Shown here: one piece after another, positions 1 to 11,628 of the stretch
Layout of the letters: every line of letters begins with the position of its first letter
Position numbering within the stretch: the first letter of the stretch is position 1
Source of the DNA: Serinus canaria
Taxonomy: Eukaryota; Chordata; Aves; Passeriformes; Fringillidae
Direction: 5' to 3'
Length of the DNA: 64,000 nucleotides
NCBI RefSeq assembly: GCF_022539315.1
Contig: NC_066336.1
Span: 3,166,600 to 3,230,599, forward strand
The notes under the pieces: generated by a model
Told to the model about the DNA's origin: nothing
Seen by the model: only the letters and a program-made list of their open reading frames with translations
Database searches by the model: none
Translations under genes and position numbers: made by a program

Positions 1-163
1 ATCTCAACCACAGAAACCTGAGAATGGAGCAGGAGCAGGGCACAGCAGCCAGGCAAGGAGAGTAGGGAGCAGAGACAGGACCCAAGGCAGAAGCCCCAGT
101 GCTGGCAGTGGCAAGAGACACCGAGGGATGACAGTGCCAGACCTGTAACAATTAAATCAGTAA

Positions 164-182
164 AACACACACACACACACAC
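164..182. repeat. (CA)n microsatellite
   Basis: About nine CA dinucleotides in a row. Short and unremarkable. Confidence 0.9.
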
Positions 183-1878
183 TATTTCTGTCTCTCAGGC
201 AACACACACATGATTAGTTTATGTAAATACCTAACGCAGATTGGCAAAATAAGCACAGAGGCAGCTTCTTTTCCTGAATAAATATTTATCTTGGTGCTTA
301 TGCTGTTGGTGGGCTCTGCCACTGCCTGTAGGTTGGCTCTGGCTGAGGTCAGGCACTGCAGGATTCCCACAGTGACCACGGCTGCACTAGAGCTGTCCTG
401 ACCCACAGGCCACATCTCCCTGATAACTGAGAACTTGGAGATAAGATCTGGCATTTTCTGATGAAAACCAAATATCTCTGCAGCAAAAAGAATCATCCCT
501 GTGCTGAACACCCGGTGAACTCACAGCTGTTCCAGCCAAGTGAAACGCTGGAACTGGGTGAATGAGGAGATCCAAACCCTTGGAGGTGTGTTGGAGAAGT
601 GTCTGTGTTTGATGTGCCTTGGCAGAATTCATCTTTTTGGCCTCAATTCAGCAGAACACTTAAGAACAGGCACAAGGCTTGGAAGACGTGTGAGCTCCAG
701 TAAAGCAGAGGTGCAGGCTGAAGAGGTTTTGCTGGACAAAGGTCTTAAAGCCCCTGGCACTTGCTCTAATTCCTCATCTTTAATAAAACCCACCTGACTG
801 TGCAGCAGCACAAGAGCCAGGGCTGAGTAAAGGAAGCAGCCAGAGTCTGGTAATTGACTGCCCAGTTTGGAATGTCAGAGCACAACAAATCAAAGCTTCA
901 CCCTTGGTGGGTTTGATTTAGATCCTCTCTGTCAGCAAAGCCCTAATTAGAGGCCACCTTCAGAAAAATCTGCATTGATAAAAAGGATATGGAAGTGCAG
1001 CCCTGTTCTGCCTCTAATTGCTCAGGACACACCCCAGCCAGGCTCCAGAATCCCTGCTCTGTCCTGCCTGAATGTGACATTCCCTGCAAGGACACAGGGC
1101 TGGGAGCACATCACAGGAGCTTCTGGAGCCACACAGTAAAATTTTATTTCTGTGCTAAAAGCAGTTGAATCCCTGGGCATCCATGCAGAGTTCTCTCTCT
1201 TCATTTTCTGTGCAAAGCACAAACTCCAGGCTGTTCTTTAGCTCACTGCATTGTTCTGACAAATTCGGCCGAGGCTTCCTCAGCCTGGCCATCGCCAGCG
1301 AGCTCTGACCACACAACTTTTGCTGCCTCCTTCAGAAAAACCCGTTGCCAAATCCTTCAACATCTTCTTTGCCTTTCCCTGGTGAGTCAGGACACCCACA
1401 CAGAAGTGAGGGAGGAGGGAAAATGCTGCATTTCTTTTGCCATTTCTGCCTTGTGACTGTGCAGAGCGCAAAGCCAAAATTTCCAGGTGTGCTGTAAGGT
1501 GGTGGGAGCAGCCAAGCTCCAAACCTGCCAGGATGGTCTCCAGAATGCAGAACATCCCCAGCTCAGGCTGGGCAGCCACCAATGCCACCTCCAACACCCT
1601 TCAGCTTCTGTCCATGTCACCACAACCACAGCTGGCACAATGGGCTCACTGGGAAAATATTGTCCCCATTTTCCACAGGTTTTGACAAATGGCAGAGGCT
1701 AAAAGGAGCTCTGATGTAAAAATGAATTCCCATCTGGAAAGTGAGAAGGAAAGGAAACCAGGGAGCAGCTGGAGAGCCATGTTAGAACAAAACCACATCA
1801 TTTTTACCCTTGTTACATCATTCCTGAAGGTCTCTGTTCAGGAGCTCTAAGGCTGCACTTGTTGGAGGGGGTCCCTTG

Positions 1879-1912
1879 CACACACACACACACACACGCA
1901 CACACACACACA
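1879..1912. repeat. (CA)n microsatellite, one interruption
   Basis: About 17 CA dinucleotides interrupted once by CG. On the complementary strand it reads as TG repeat. Confidence 0.9.
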
Positions 1913-3064
1913 TGTATAAATGAACAAAAGCTCATGTAGAGACTCTTCCTACAGTAAAAGACCCAGATTCCTCTATTTATAAACATTGCACTGACTTGAT
2001 CACAGGTTGGAAAGGTCAAGTGTAACCTTTAGTACAAATTTACCCCCAGCACAGGCCAGGGATCTGCTCTGGTTCCTACAGTGAACCCCCAGTTCCTGCT
2101 GAAGCAAAGTATGTTCCAGCCAATATTGCTTTAAAGTCCATGAATAATGACAAACCTACTGTATCTCTAGGTAATTATCACTCATGGGTAACTTAGAATT
2201 TTAATTTTCAGAACCAGATGTTAAATAAATCTCACCCAGGCTCCTGGCACGGGGGGAGGTTCTGCTCAACTTCAGAGCTGTAATTTATGTGTCTGTGTTT
2301 CCTCAGAAGTTCACAATCCCAAAGAATGATTTGCAAAGCTCAGGCAAGGAGGGTGATATTGAGGAAACCTTGGACGTGTTTACTTGTGGCTTTTGAGAAC
2401 CTGGATGAATGTTTTGTGAGAGGAATGAATGCAGCTCTTAGCCAACAGAAAGGGAGTGAATGTGGCTGCTCACTGAATTAACACACAAATCAGTAAGTAA
2501 AAGAAATAATAGAAACAAACACAATTCACACAAGCTGTCAGGATAAAAAATATGCTTGGCTGAAATTCTTCATGAAGCTCAGAGCCCTTCAGCAGGATGG
2601 GCTGAGGAGTCCATCACTAAACAGAGTTTCCTCAGAGGGGCTCACCTGCACACCTCCCTCCCTCCCTCCCACCCACAGGCACCAAGCATTCCTGCCTGAG
2701 ACTGAGCCCCTCAAGCTGTATCACAAAATGACTGAGGGAAAAGAGATTGAACCTTTTAGCTCACACTGCCACAGCATGGCTCCCTGCAGCTCCATCCACA
2801 CCCTCCTCTCTTGAATCAGTGTGAAAGGCAAGACAGCAGCAAATGAAAGGAGGAACAACAACAACAACAACAAACCACTGCTGCCAACAGCGGGCTCTGC
2901 ACACAGTTTGCTCACTGGTGTAGAGTCTTGTGCTGAGGAGCAAGCAAAGACAAGGGCCACTGACACTTTAGAACTCTGTAAAATCTAATTTTTCTGACTG
3001 TTTCAGAAGAGCTCGTCACATTGGAGCAGAAGCTGCAGAGGCTGTAACGCCTCCATTTGGTTGT

Positions 3065-3335
3065 GCTGCATTTTACAGTGACCATTGTACCTCCAACATC
3101 TGTATTTTACTGTGAATATTGTACCCCAACATCTGTATTTTACTGTGAGCATTGTACCCCCAACATGTGCATTTCACTGCAACCACTGTGCCCACAACAT
3201 CTGTATTTTACAGTGACCATTGTACCCCGACATCTGTATTTTACAGTGACCATTGTACCCCCAACATCTCTATTTCACTGCAAACACTGTGCCCACAACA
3301 TCTGTATTTCATACCAAATGTGTACCACACGTGCA
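3065..3335 (+). repeat. VNTR, about 33-bp unit
   Basis: Roughly eight copies of a unit built around ACCATTGTACCCC, AACATCTGTATTT and TACAGTG. Copies differ by substitutions (TACTGTG, TTCACTG) and small indels. The unit length is a multiple of three, so open frames run through it, but they change character abruptly at the array edge and resemble no protein. The array lies in the intron upstream of the M1 exon. Confidence 0.88.
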
Positions 3336-3340
3336 ACAGC

Positions 3341-3632
3341 AGGGAGGAACCCCAGGGCTGCACTTTTGGGGTTTTTGGAACCCCAGGGCTGCACTTTGGT
3401 GGGGATTTTGGAACCCCAGGGCTGCACTTTGGGGCTTTTTGGAACCCCAGGGCTGCACTTCAGGGGATTTTGGAACCCTAGGCCTGCACTTTGGGAGTTT
3501 TTTGGAACCCCAGGGCTGCACTTTGGGGGATTTTGGAACGCCAGGGCTGCACTTTGGGGTTTTTTGGAACCCCAGGGCTGCCCTTTGGGACTTTTTGGAA
3601 TCCCAGGGCTGCACTTTGGGGGTTTTTGTCCT
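3341..3632 (+). repeat. VNTR, about 31-bp unit
   Basis: About nine to ten copies of a unit containing AACCCCAGGGCTGCACTTT followed by a G-run and TTTTGG. It directly follows the 33-bp VNTR and ends about 95 bp before the exon 11 start, leaving a short unique stretch with the pyrimidine tract. Length changes here would alter intron length next to the 3' splice site. Unlike the first array, the unit is not a multiple of three and reads open in more than one frame on both strands. Confidence 0.88.
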
Positions 3633-3691
3633 GTTTCTGCTGTGTGAGATCTGTGGTGTCTCCAAGGCCATGGAAACACCTCTGTTTGTAA

Positions 3692-3952
<261 letters not shown>

Positions 3953-4294
3953 TAAGGGGTCCCTGCTGGCAGCTGCAGCACCAAAGCCTGGTCACCCCTG
4001 AGATCCCCCCTGGTCCATCCCCATGGGCTGCCTGCTCACTTTTACACACTCCCAGCATGGAAGGATTTGAAGATTTCAGAAGTTTTGCAGCTTTTCTGTC
4101 AGCACCTCCTGGTGTATGAAGGGATGGATTTCTGTGTCATTGTCCTTTCATGCTCTCTGCTCACAGCCTTCCCAGCCTCTGCTGGGTCCTGAGCTCCCAT
4201 CTCCCCCACCATTTCCCACTTCTGTCCCTCACACAAACCTTTCCCTACACCAAAAGAATGAAGATGCCTTTGCTACGGATCAGACATTGTGTCT

Positions 4295-4385
4295 GTTTAC
4301 AAAATTAATATGCATCTAATTAGCATGTTTAAATCCTCTATGTTTAAAGGCAGAATTTGCATACATTTGCATGTCTTGTTAATTC
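4295..4385. promoter_or_regulatory. Candidate intronic regulatory block with paired octamers
   Basis: Two perfect ATTTGCAT octamers (4355-4362 and 4365-4372) lie exactly 10 bp apart start to start. Just upstream are AATTAATATGCAT and CTAATTAGCAT (about 4303-4327), which resemble POU and homeodomain sites. ATTTGCAT is the classical POU-domain octamer. Enhancer function in a neuronal gene is inference; short motifs in AT-rich DNA also occur by chance. Confidence 0.35.
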
Positions 4386-4926
4386 CACAGGGCCTTTGAT
4401 GAGACACAGCCCAGGTTTTCTCTCAATCCATGATCCCACCTTTTCAAATCCAAACAAAGCACTTTCCCCCTCCTGCAGGCAGGTGCCCTCCATGACCACA
4501 CACAGCCCTCAATGGAATATTTTGCCTAAACACCTCGTCCAGGAAAGATTCCTCAGCCCACTCTGCAGTTTGATGCTCATTTCTCATTACTTCCAGTTGA
4601 ATTTATACCAGGGGGGATTTCAGAACCCTCCCTGGTTTGGTCTGGGGGTCTGTGCAGACCCTTTTCCCCAAGGCCTGCTGTGCTGCACCATCAGAAACAT
4701 TCCTCCCTCATCCACTGGCATTAGAGAGCCAAAGGAAAGATCAGACACAGAGCTCGAAGAGCAGACTCCATTAACCCTGATGCTACAACAAATCTGCAAT
4801 TTTCAGCATCCCTCAGTCCAGGGGGGCATTTAGAGCAGATTTCCAGCATTCACTCTGTCACATCCTAATTACACAGAGCAGCAGAGTGAGCTGGGCATGA
4901 GGGCTGTGAGCACCTGCAGTGCTCAC

Positions 4927-5010
4927 ATTAGGAGCTTGTTTTTTCCAGCTCATAGTGGCCAGATCCAGCCCACATTGTGCAGAGCCCACTTTCAAAGCAT
5001 GTTAAACATG
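4927..5010 (+). repeat. Direct repeat, copy 1 (partner 5698-5785)
   Basis: A block containing TTTTTCCAGCTCATA, CAGATCCAGCCCA and CCCACTTTCAAAGC recurs about 770 bp downstream with some ten substitutions. I do not recognise the family. It may be an old interspersed element or a decayed local duplication. Confidence 0.6.
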
Positions 5011-5697
5011 CATGGTGAGGCAGGTACATCCTCTGGCCCCTCTCTGCATGGGGACAGAGGTGACATTTGTTTTCTGTCACTGTTGTATTAGGGACAGCTG
5101 AATGAAGCAACACAGTCTCCAAGGTCTTCTCAGAAGTGAAGTTTGTTAGACATCACATTCTTTTACAGACTGTTCTGAGAAAGCTGGACCTGACTGGTCC
5201 TCAATCAACACCCCTCCCCTCACTGGCTAATTGGGAACACCTTCTTGTGCACATCTTACAAGTGAACAACAGGTTCAAAACACCAGCTGCAAAGACTAAA
5301 AATTATTTTAATTCTTTCTCTGAGCTTTCTCAAAGCTCCCCCAGAGCAATGCCTGGGAAAGTTTATCTGACTTTCTCCCTGCCCAGACTGTCAGCATCCA
5401 CAGTTTTCCTCTCAGAGGATGTGGAAGGCCCTCCCTGACCCAGACTGCAGCTGCAATCCCCCTCCTGCCTTGTTTTTGCCTTCCCTCCCCACCCAGCCTG
5501 TCAGGGATAACCTGGTGCCCTCAGCAGCACAGGACTCTCCTCTGGGGATGTGCACCCAAGGTAACCATGGGAAGGAAAACCCTGTGGTGGCCGACAGACA
5601 GCCCTTGTCTGTCTGTCTCTGTCATCCAGGCAGGGCACAGCTGATGGCACCAGCCTGCTCCTGTGGCCTGCAGTCACAATCCAAATACAATTTTACA

Positions 5698-5785
5698 TTT
5701 TGGAGCTCATTTTTCCCAGCTCATAATGACCAAATCCAGCCCAAATCGTCCAGATCCCACTTTCAAAGCGTGTTAAATGTGCCAG
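5698..5785 (+). repeat. Direct repeat, copy 2 (partner 4927-5010)
   Basis: Second copy, sharing TTTTTCCCAGCTCATAATG, AAATCCAGCCCA, GATCCCACTTTCAAAGC and GTTAAA with the first. The divergence suggests it is not recent. Confidence 0.6.
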
Positions 5786-6667
5786 TTGTATCTGCACGAG
5801 GAATGCTGCAGAAAGGCTGAAGGAAATGCTGGGGCAGGCCCTGATGTGAAGCCCCTCAGTCTCCACTTTGCACAAACAGGGATGTCTGTCCAGCATTGCC
5901 TGGCTTTTGGCTGATGTTGAGGGATGAAAACCTGAAGAACTGTGGCTTTGTCTCAGCTTTTATTCTGACAAGAACCTCAGCATCTCGCTCCATCACATCA
6001 ATTATGATGTTGTAGAACAATTTTTTCCCTCTCAGGCTATTTTTTGGACTAAATTCAACACATAAAATATTGCAATTACAGTTTCTTTTTCACATTTTGC
6101 TCCTGACATTTCTTCTATTTTTCAAATAACACCAAGTATTCAGAGTAATTAAAATTCTGCTGGAATGGTCTTTTAACACATAGAGATGGAAGGCAAGAGA
6201 TTTCACAGGGAAAATATTTGTTGCATTCAGAAGTAATGGAAACAATATCTGCTTTTGACCCCAGCAAGGCCTCTGAAATCCAATTCTCAGCAGAAAACCA
6301 CAATCAAAATAGAAAAGCCTTAATTCAGAGACATGACTCTTCTGAACCAGGCACCAGAGCCCTCTGCTCATGCCATAACCATAGGTCAATGCCACTTAAA
6401 ACAGACTCAGGAACTATTTAGAGGCAAGCCAAGGATGGATTTCGTTCATCTGTCATTTTAATCAGCTTTTCTTCACTATTGATGGAGCTCCCAGCCCCCA
6501 GAGAGCCACCAACCCTGGCTGTCCCCACAGCTCCTTGGGATGCTCTGGTGCCAGGCTGGCACCTGTCCTTGGGCTCACACAGCCCCCAAATTACACCAAA
6601 CCCCTCTGGCTCTGTGCCAGGGTGTGTGGGTGGGTTTAATCTTCATCCCAATTGCAGCAAGGTCTGG

Positions 6668-7077
6668 TGTGGCATTCACATTCTCTAAAAAATCCCTTCA
6701 CCCAGGATTTTTCTCCTGGGAAGCTGAGAAGCCTCAGAGAAAAGGAAAACAATTTTTATCTCATTTGCTTCTCCTGTGCTGTGCTCATGTGGAATGTGTT
6801 TGGAGATTGTTCACCCACAGGTGATTGTTCCATTGCATTCTGCTGGGAGTTGTTTTCACTCTTTGGCCAATCAGGGCCAAACTCTGTCAGGACTCTGGAA
6901 AGAGTCAGGAATTTTCATAATTATCTTTTTAGTCTTTTGTCTGTATCCTTTCTCTATTCTTTAGTATAACATTCTTTAATATAATATAGCATTATAAAGT
7001 AATAAATGAGCCTTCTGAGAACATGGAGTCAGATTCATCATTCCTGCCTTCTTCAGGGCATCCCTGCCAATACAATA
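6668..7077 (+). mobile_element. Solo LTR (family B, ERVK-like), sense to GRIK3
   Basis: A 410-bp solo LTR. It opens with TGTGGCATTC and is flanked by a 6-bp direct duplication GTCTGG (6662-6667 and 7078-7083). It contains a CCAAT-like element (GGCCAATCAGG near 6863) and an AATAAA signal at 7001-7006. Two related copies lie at about 7975-8351 (+) and 49405-50049 (-); they share the TCCTGGGAAGCTGAGAAGCCTC and ATATAATATA segments in diverged form. Six-base target duplications are typical of ERVK-class insertions, so the class is inferred. No internal retroviral sequence remains. Confidence 0.8.
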
Positions 7078-7974
7078 GTCTGGGTCATCCATTGAATATT
7101 TCTCTGGAGACACAATTTAGACTCAAAAGTATCTTGTGTTAGATCTTTTAAATTTCTTCCAAATGCTTCAATTTCCCGCCCAAAAAGCTGAAAGAGGCAG
7201 GAGAATGATGCTAGGTTTTGATGAAATATTTCTCAGAGCCCAGAGTGTGTGTAAGGATGAGGGAAGCCAGCCACAGAGGATCCTGAATTCCCCAACTGAT
7301 TTGAGCTCAGGGGTCAACGAGCTCCTCTCCCTCCTTCCTTCGTTACCTCTTGCTTCCACTAATGGTTTCTCTGCTGTGGAGGCTGTGGCTGCTTTGCAGA
7401 TTTCTGAATATTTCTCTGTCATTTGAGCTGCACCAGTAGGTTTTCACTCAGACCTTGAAGTTCTCCAGCGTGTCATCTTGCCAGGCTCATTGAGCTTACC
7501 TATTCCCTTTCTTTTTCACGGTCTTTCGTGGGCAGCCCAAGAAAGTTTTAATCTAATTCCTGAACTCTGGCTTTATCTGATAGAAAGGACCAAGACACCA
7601 TCCTTTATCCACCTCTGGTGTGAATCTATAGCAAGTTCCAAGGAATAAGCAGCATGTAAAGCCAGGTCTGAGTTCAGCCTGGTTCTTGTTTCCTGGCTGA
7701 TTTCCTCTGATTTAGAGAGCAGAGGAGGGTGAGCAGCAAGGAGAGCCCAACCATTCCCTGGACAAACAAGCAGCAATGCCAGGGTGCAGCCTCAGCAGGA
7801 CCTGGGGTTCCACACCCCAAACCCAGCCAGGGAACAGGAAGGAGAGATAAACCAGGAAGGAAAGGAAAGGAGAGCTCATTGCACTGTACCTTGGAGGTGG
7901 AAAACAGAGGCAAAAAGTGGCACAGCTGTGCCCAGGGTAATCTTTTCCAAAGCCACAGGAGCTGTAGGCTGTCA
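7078..7974 (+). other. GRIK3: GRIK3 intron 11, between LTRs
   Basis: About 900 bp between two family B LTRs. I see no exon and no repeat that I recognise. Confidence 0.6.
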
Positions 7975-8351
7975 CTGACATGTTCTATGAAAAATCTTTT
8001 CTTTAAGATTTTTTCCCCTGGAGTTGCTGAGAGGCCTCAGGAACAAACTGTAAATAATTCTTATTTGTTGTTGTGGGATGCACCAGGTGGATCTAGGATT
8101 GGTCTCATTTGGTTGTTTCTAATTAATGGCCAATCCCAGTCCAGCTGTCCAGACTGTCTCAGTCAGAGACAAACCTTTGTTATTCATTCCTTTTCTATTC
8201 TTAGCTAAGCTTTTTGATGATTTTTTTTCTTCTATTCTTTTAGTATAGTTTTTAATATAATATATATCACAAAATAATAAACCAAGCCTTATGAACATGG
8301 AGGCAACTTTCTCATCTCTTCCCTCATCCTGGGACCCCTGTGAACAATGCA
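7975..8351 (+). mobile_element. Solo LTR (family B), diverged, sense to GRIK3
   Basis: Related to the LTR at 6668-7077. It shares a start near TGACATGTTCTATGAAAAATC, a TGGCCAATCCCAG CCAAT-like box, a TTTAATATAATATA run and an AATAAA at 8276-8281. Boundaries are approximate because I found no clean target duplication. Orientation follows the polyadenylation signal. Confidence 0.7.
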
Positions 8352-9526
8352 TCAGTGGGCTGTGCCTTGTCCATCCTCAGGGATGGGTTTCCCCCAGATC
8401 CCTCCCATGCCTGGCACTGCCAGGAACCCCAGCTCTGCACTGCCCTGTGCCCAGGGCAGGTTTCAGTGCCAGGAGGTTCCTGGCAGGGCTCTGGGGCCCT
8501 TCTCCAAACGAATCCAACTGTGTGAGCGAGGCCACCCTGGAATGGAGCCACGAACCCTCTCCTTTGGTGGTGGCACATCTGCTGGAGAATTACAGAGGGA
8601 AGCATCTCCTGACAGAGGCTGTGGGCTGGGCTTTGAGAAGGGGCTGTTGTGAATCTCCAGGGATTCCAGAAGGAAGTGGAGATGATAATTAATGCCTGGT
8701 TCAAAAGCAATTATACCAATTATGTTTTTAATTTAATCTCTGCAAAATTTGGGACTCTCAGAAAATGTAAATAAACAGCTCTAAAAATATTAACATCTCT
8801 CCTGTTTAGCATCCTCCCCAGATCCTGGCTAAACGAGCTCATTCCCAGCAGTGCTTGCCTGTCAATCTTGGGCAGAATTTGCAGAGATATTCCCAGGAAA
8901 TTCCCTCAGTCTTGCTCAAGAACTGCAGGGCCATCCATGGAAATTCATCCCCACAGGGAATAAGTTTGTCCACAGCAAACTGCCACCACATTCCAGTGTT
9001 CTGCCAGTGCCCTGACTGGGCCAAACTCCTGCTTGTCAGGATGGTGGAAGGTTCTGCTTCTCAGTGACCTAAATCCCACCCTGATTCCCATGTGCATTGG
9101 TGGCAGAATCTCCTGAAATACCAGTTTGTCCCTGCTACTACTGCAGAATGACCAAGGCTTCTCCTCAGTCAACCAAAAATGACTTTTTTTCCCACATTTT
9201 TTAACTATTGCATACAAGAAATTACATGTCTGGACCCCATCCCACCCCACCATCACATGCTTTGGGTGCAGTTGTAGGACACAGCAGTGAAAAGATGATC
9301 CAAAGTGACCAAAGGCTCTGGGGAGGCCATCTGAGACACCTCAGGAGGACTTGGCTTCCCAGGTTTCTGCTCTCCAAGTGCAGGACACAGACTTACAGCT
9401 GTGTAGGTGGCTTGGGCTGAATTTGCCTTTTCTCTATAAAGCACCAAAGGGTCAGCAACACCAGAGGCACTGAGGCTCCTTTTTCCCAGTTCCTTTAGGG
9501 TCTTGTCCTGCCATATCCCAACTAAC
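8352..9526 (+). other. GRIK3: GRIK3 intron 11, unique stretch
   Basis: About 1.2 kb of intronic sequence without an exon or an element I recognise. Confidence 0.6.
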
Positions 9527-9931
9527 TGATGCCATAAAATTTTAGCCTTTATATCTTTCAAATCCTGTGCTGCCTGAGTCCATAACTCCATATAGAACTG
9601 TTGTTAACTATCTTCACATTTTGGTCAGACAGAACAATTCCTCCAGGCCTGAGATCCAAGGACACCCTTCACCCTCAGGCCCTGAAAAGTATAAGCTAAG
9701 TGAGATGTGAGGAGCAAACTGGGGGTATTTGACTTCATTACCTGAAGCTGTAATTAAGGATTAACCCCTGATATGCAAATGGACCAGACTTACATCTGTC
9801 TGAAAAACTTGTGACCATTTTGGAAGGCTTTGGCTGCCCAGGGTGTATCTACGGATGGCTTTTAATAAATCCCCACTTTATTCTCTTAATCCTGACTAGC
9901 CTCTGTCCTAGAGCCCCTTCAGGCACCATCA
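9527..9931 (+). mobile_element. Solo LTR (family A), sense, 27 nt from exon 12
   Basis: About 405 bp, starting TGATGCCATAA and ending near GGCACCATCA. Its reverse complement aligns along its length with the LTRs at 27640-28925, 42952-43379 and 59105-59590: shared blocks include TATCAGGGGTTAATCC, GCTTCAGGTAATGAAGTC, GGCCTGAG and GAGGAATTGTT. It carries AATAAA at 9864-9869. Family members end in mirrored TGATGCC and GGCATCA, and two of them have 4-bp target duplications. Here the 3' edge is diverged and I see no duplication, so the end may be off by several bases. Confidence 0.78.
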
Positions 9932-9958
9932 GGAGCTCTGTTTCCCTGTGTGCTGCAG

Positions 9959-10077
9959 GTTCAGCCCATATGAGTGGTATGATGCCCACCCCTGCAACCC
10001 GGGCTCGGACATCGTGGAGAACAACTTCACCCTCCTGAACAGCTTCTGGTTCGGGATGGGAGCGCTGATGCAGCAAG
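9959..10077 (+). CDS. GRIK3: GRIK3 exon (probable exon 12): pore loop with Q/R site
   Basis: This 119-nt exon runs from acceptor CTGCAG to donor CAAG|GTAAGG. Its first base completes the split Arg codon and its last base starts a Gly codon. It encodes the M1-M2 linker ([15 protein letters not shown]) and the re-entrant M2 pore loop with [11 protein letters not shown]. The first Gln of MQQ (CAG, 10071-10073) is at the position that in GluA2, GluK1 and GluK2 is recoded to Arg by ADAR2. GluK3 is known as unedited in mammals, and Gln predicts a calcium-permeable, polyamine-sensitive pore. YDAHPCNPG is characteristic of GluK3, against YNPHPCNPD in GluK1/2. The acceptor is only 27 nt downstream of a sense LTR. 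Confidence 0.97.
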
Positions 10078-11628
10078 GTAAGGGGGCACCCACCTGCTCT
10101 TAGGGCTCTTTAAATTCAACATTTGTCTTAGATGCAACCTCCCAGCACCTCCTGGCTCCTGCAGCTCCAAGGAGGAGCCTGCCTTCATCTCCCTCAGCTG
10201 CTTCATTCCTATGGCCTCTGGAAATTCCTGTTTCTGTTCATTCCAGCCATTTGTTCCGTTTCAGGATCTCTGACCTGGCTCTCTCTCTGCTCTAAATCAA
10301 CTTTTCCAGCAGACAGGCTGCCTTGCCCTCTGCTCCATCCCCATTTTTCCCCTCCCCTGGTCCCTCTGAGCAGTGTGAGATGCCCTGAAGCTCCCCCAGC
10401 CTGGAGGAGCTGCCCTAGGAGCCTGTGCCCAGCAGCCCCTCAAGCCCCCAGGGTCACAGAGAGCCCAGAAATGGGATCACACCCCTGTGTGTGAATGGAA
10501 CAGAGAGATGCAATGAACAGAATAAATCTGTTCAGAAGGCAGCAGGGGGGGAGCTTGGGAGCAGCTCTGAATAAGGAACGAAATTCAGCTGCGATCTAAT
10601 TGCAGAAAATCCAGGAATAGAAAGAAGTGGAAAATGTCAAACATTTGTCACACTTTAATTTACCATGTACCACTGGTTACATCCAGAGAGCAAAAGAAGC
10701 ACAGCCATGGCTCAGTGGCAGGCACAGAGCTGCTCTGAGCTCCACTGCTGCCTGTAATAGAGATTCCTCCTGGATCTCAGCTGCCCTCATGGACAGTGAC
10801 AGCTCCCAGCAAGATGGTTTAGCAGCATGAATCATCCCTCTTATCAGATGCTGATAAATGAAAAGAGCTATATTCTTTTTAACTCAATTCTGCATCTGAG
10901 AACAAAAATATTTCAAAGCCAGGCTGATGTCACAGCATCTAATGCATCAAAGGGCCGGAGATGGAAGAGGGAAGAAGCAGGATCTTGAGGAGAACCAAAG
11001 CACCCTCAATATCCAGGACTCCTCCTCTTCCTCGTGTCTCCTTGCTGCACTCTGCAGAGAGGAAAACTACACCCCATGCTCTGCTTTGATGCCACACTGC
11101 CTAAAATTGCTTTGCAAAGCCCAATCCTTGTTGCACTTTCCAGGCTGATAAACCCTCTGAGCACAGCTGTTTCAAACCCAAAGCTCTTGCCTGGCTTTGA
11201 AAGGTGTTTTGGGTGATTACAAAAATAGCACAACCCATTTAGCCCTTCATGTCTGCTCAATAAAAGTCATTCCAGACCCACTACACCTTTTATGCTGTAA
11301 CATCTCCTGCTTCCCCATTTCTAACTGGCATTCAAAGCCCTGGACCCTGATAGTTCCTTTCTCTTGGTGTTTGATTTTTTTCAAACCTTGTACATTTGAA
11401 CACACTCCCCAGAGTGAGTCTTTTGAAAATAATCTGTATAAAAGCAAAGCCCTTTTTAAATGGCAGAACAAAACACTCATAAAAGTTCATAAATAGCTTG
11501 CTATTTAAATCTCATAAAAGCAGCCCAGTTAATTATTTCAGTTTGGATGTTTCCTGTAAATTGGGCACTGTACCCAAGGTCAGTAATCAAGGAAGAGGGT
11601 TTTTCTGCAAATGCTACAAAAACCCTAC
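10078..11628 (+). other. GRIK3: GRIK3 intron 12, 5' part
   Basis: First 1.5 kb of a 2227-bp intron. In GluA2 and GluK2 the intron after the Q/R codon carries the complementary sequence that pairs with the exon for editing. I did not find an obvious long inverted match to the exon 12 Q/R region here, but cannot fold the RNA. No exon or transposon recognised. Confidence 0.55.

Larger units (their letters stand above)
1..3064. other. GRIK3: GRIK3 intron 10 (3' part), no exon found
   Basis: This should be the intron upstream of the first visible GRIK3 exon, inferred because that exon opens in phase 0 at a 3' splice site. I looked for the preceding exon, which should encode the segment ending in a leucine-isoleucine-aspartate-histidine motif before the lysine of exon 11, and did not find it. 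Apart from two short CA-repeat tracts (164-182 and about 1879-1912) and a run of AAC triplets near 2860, the stretch looks like unique intronic sequence. Confidence 0.6.
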
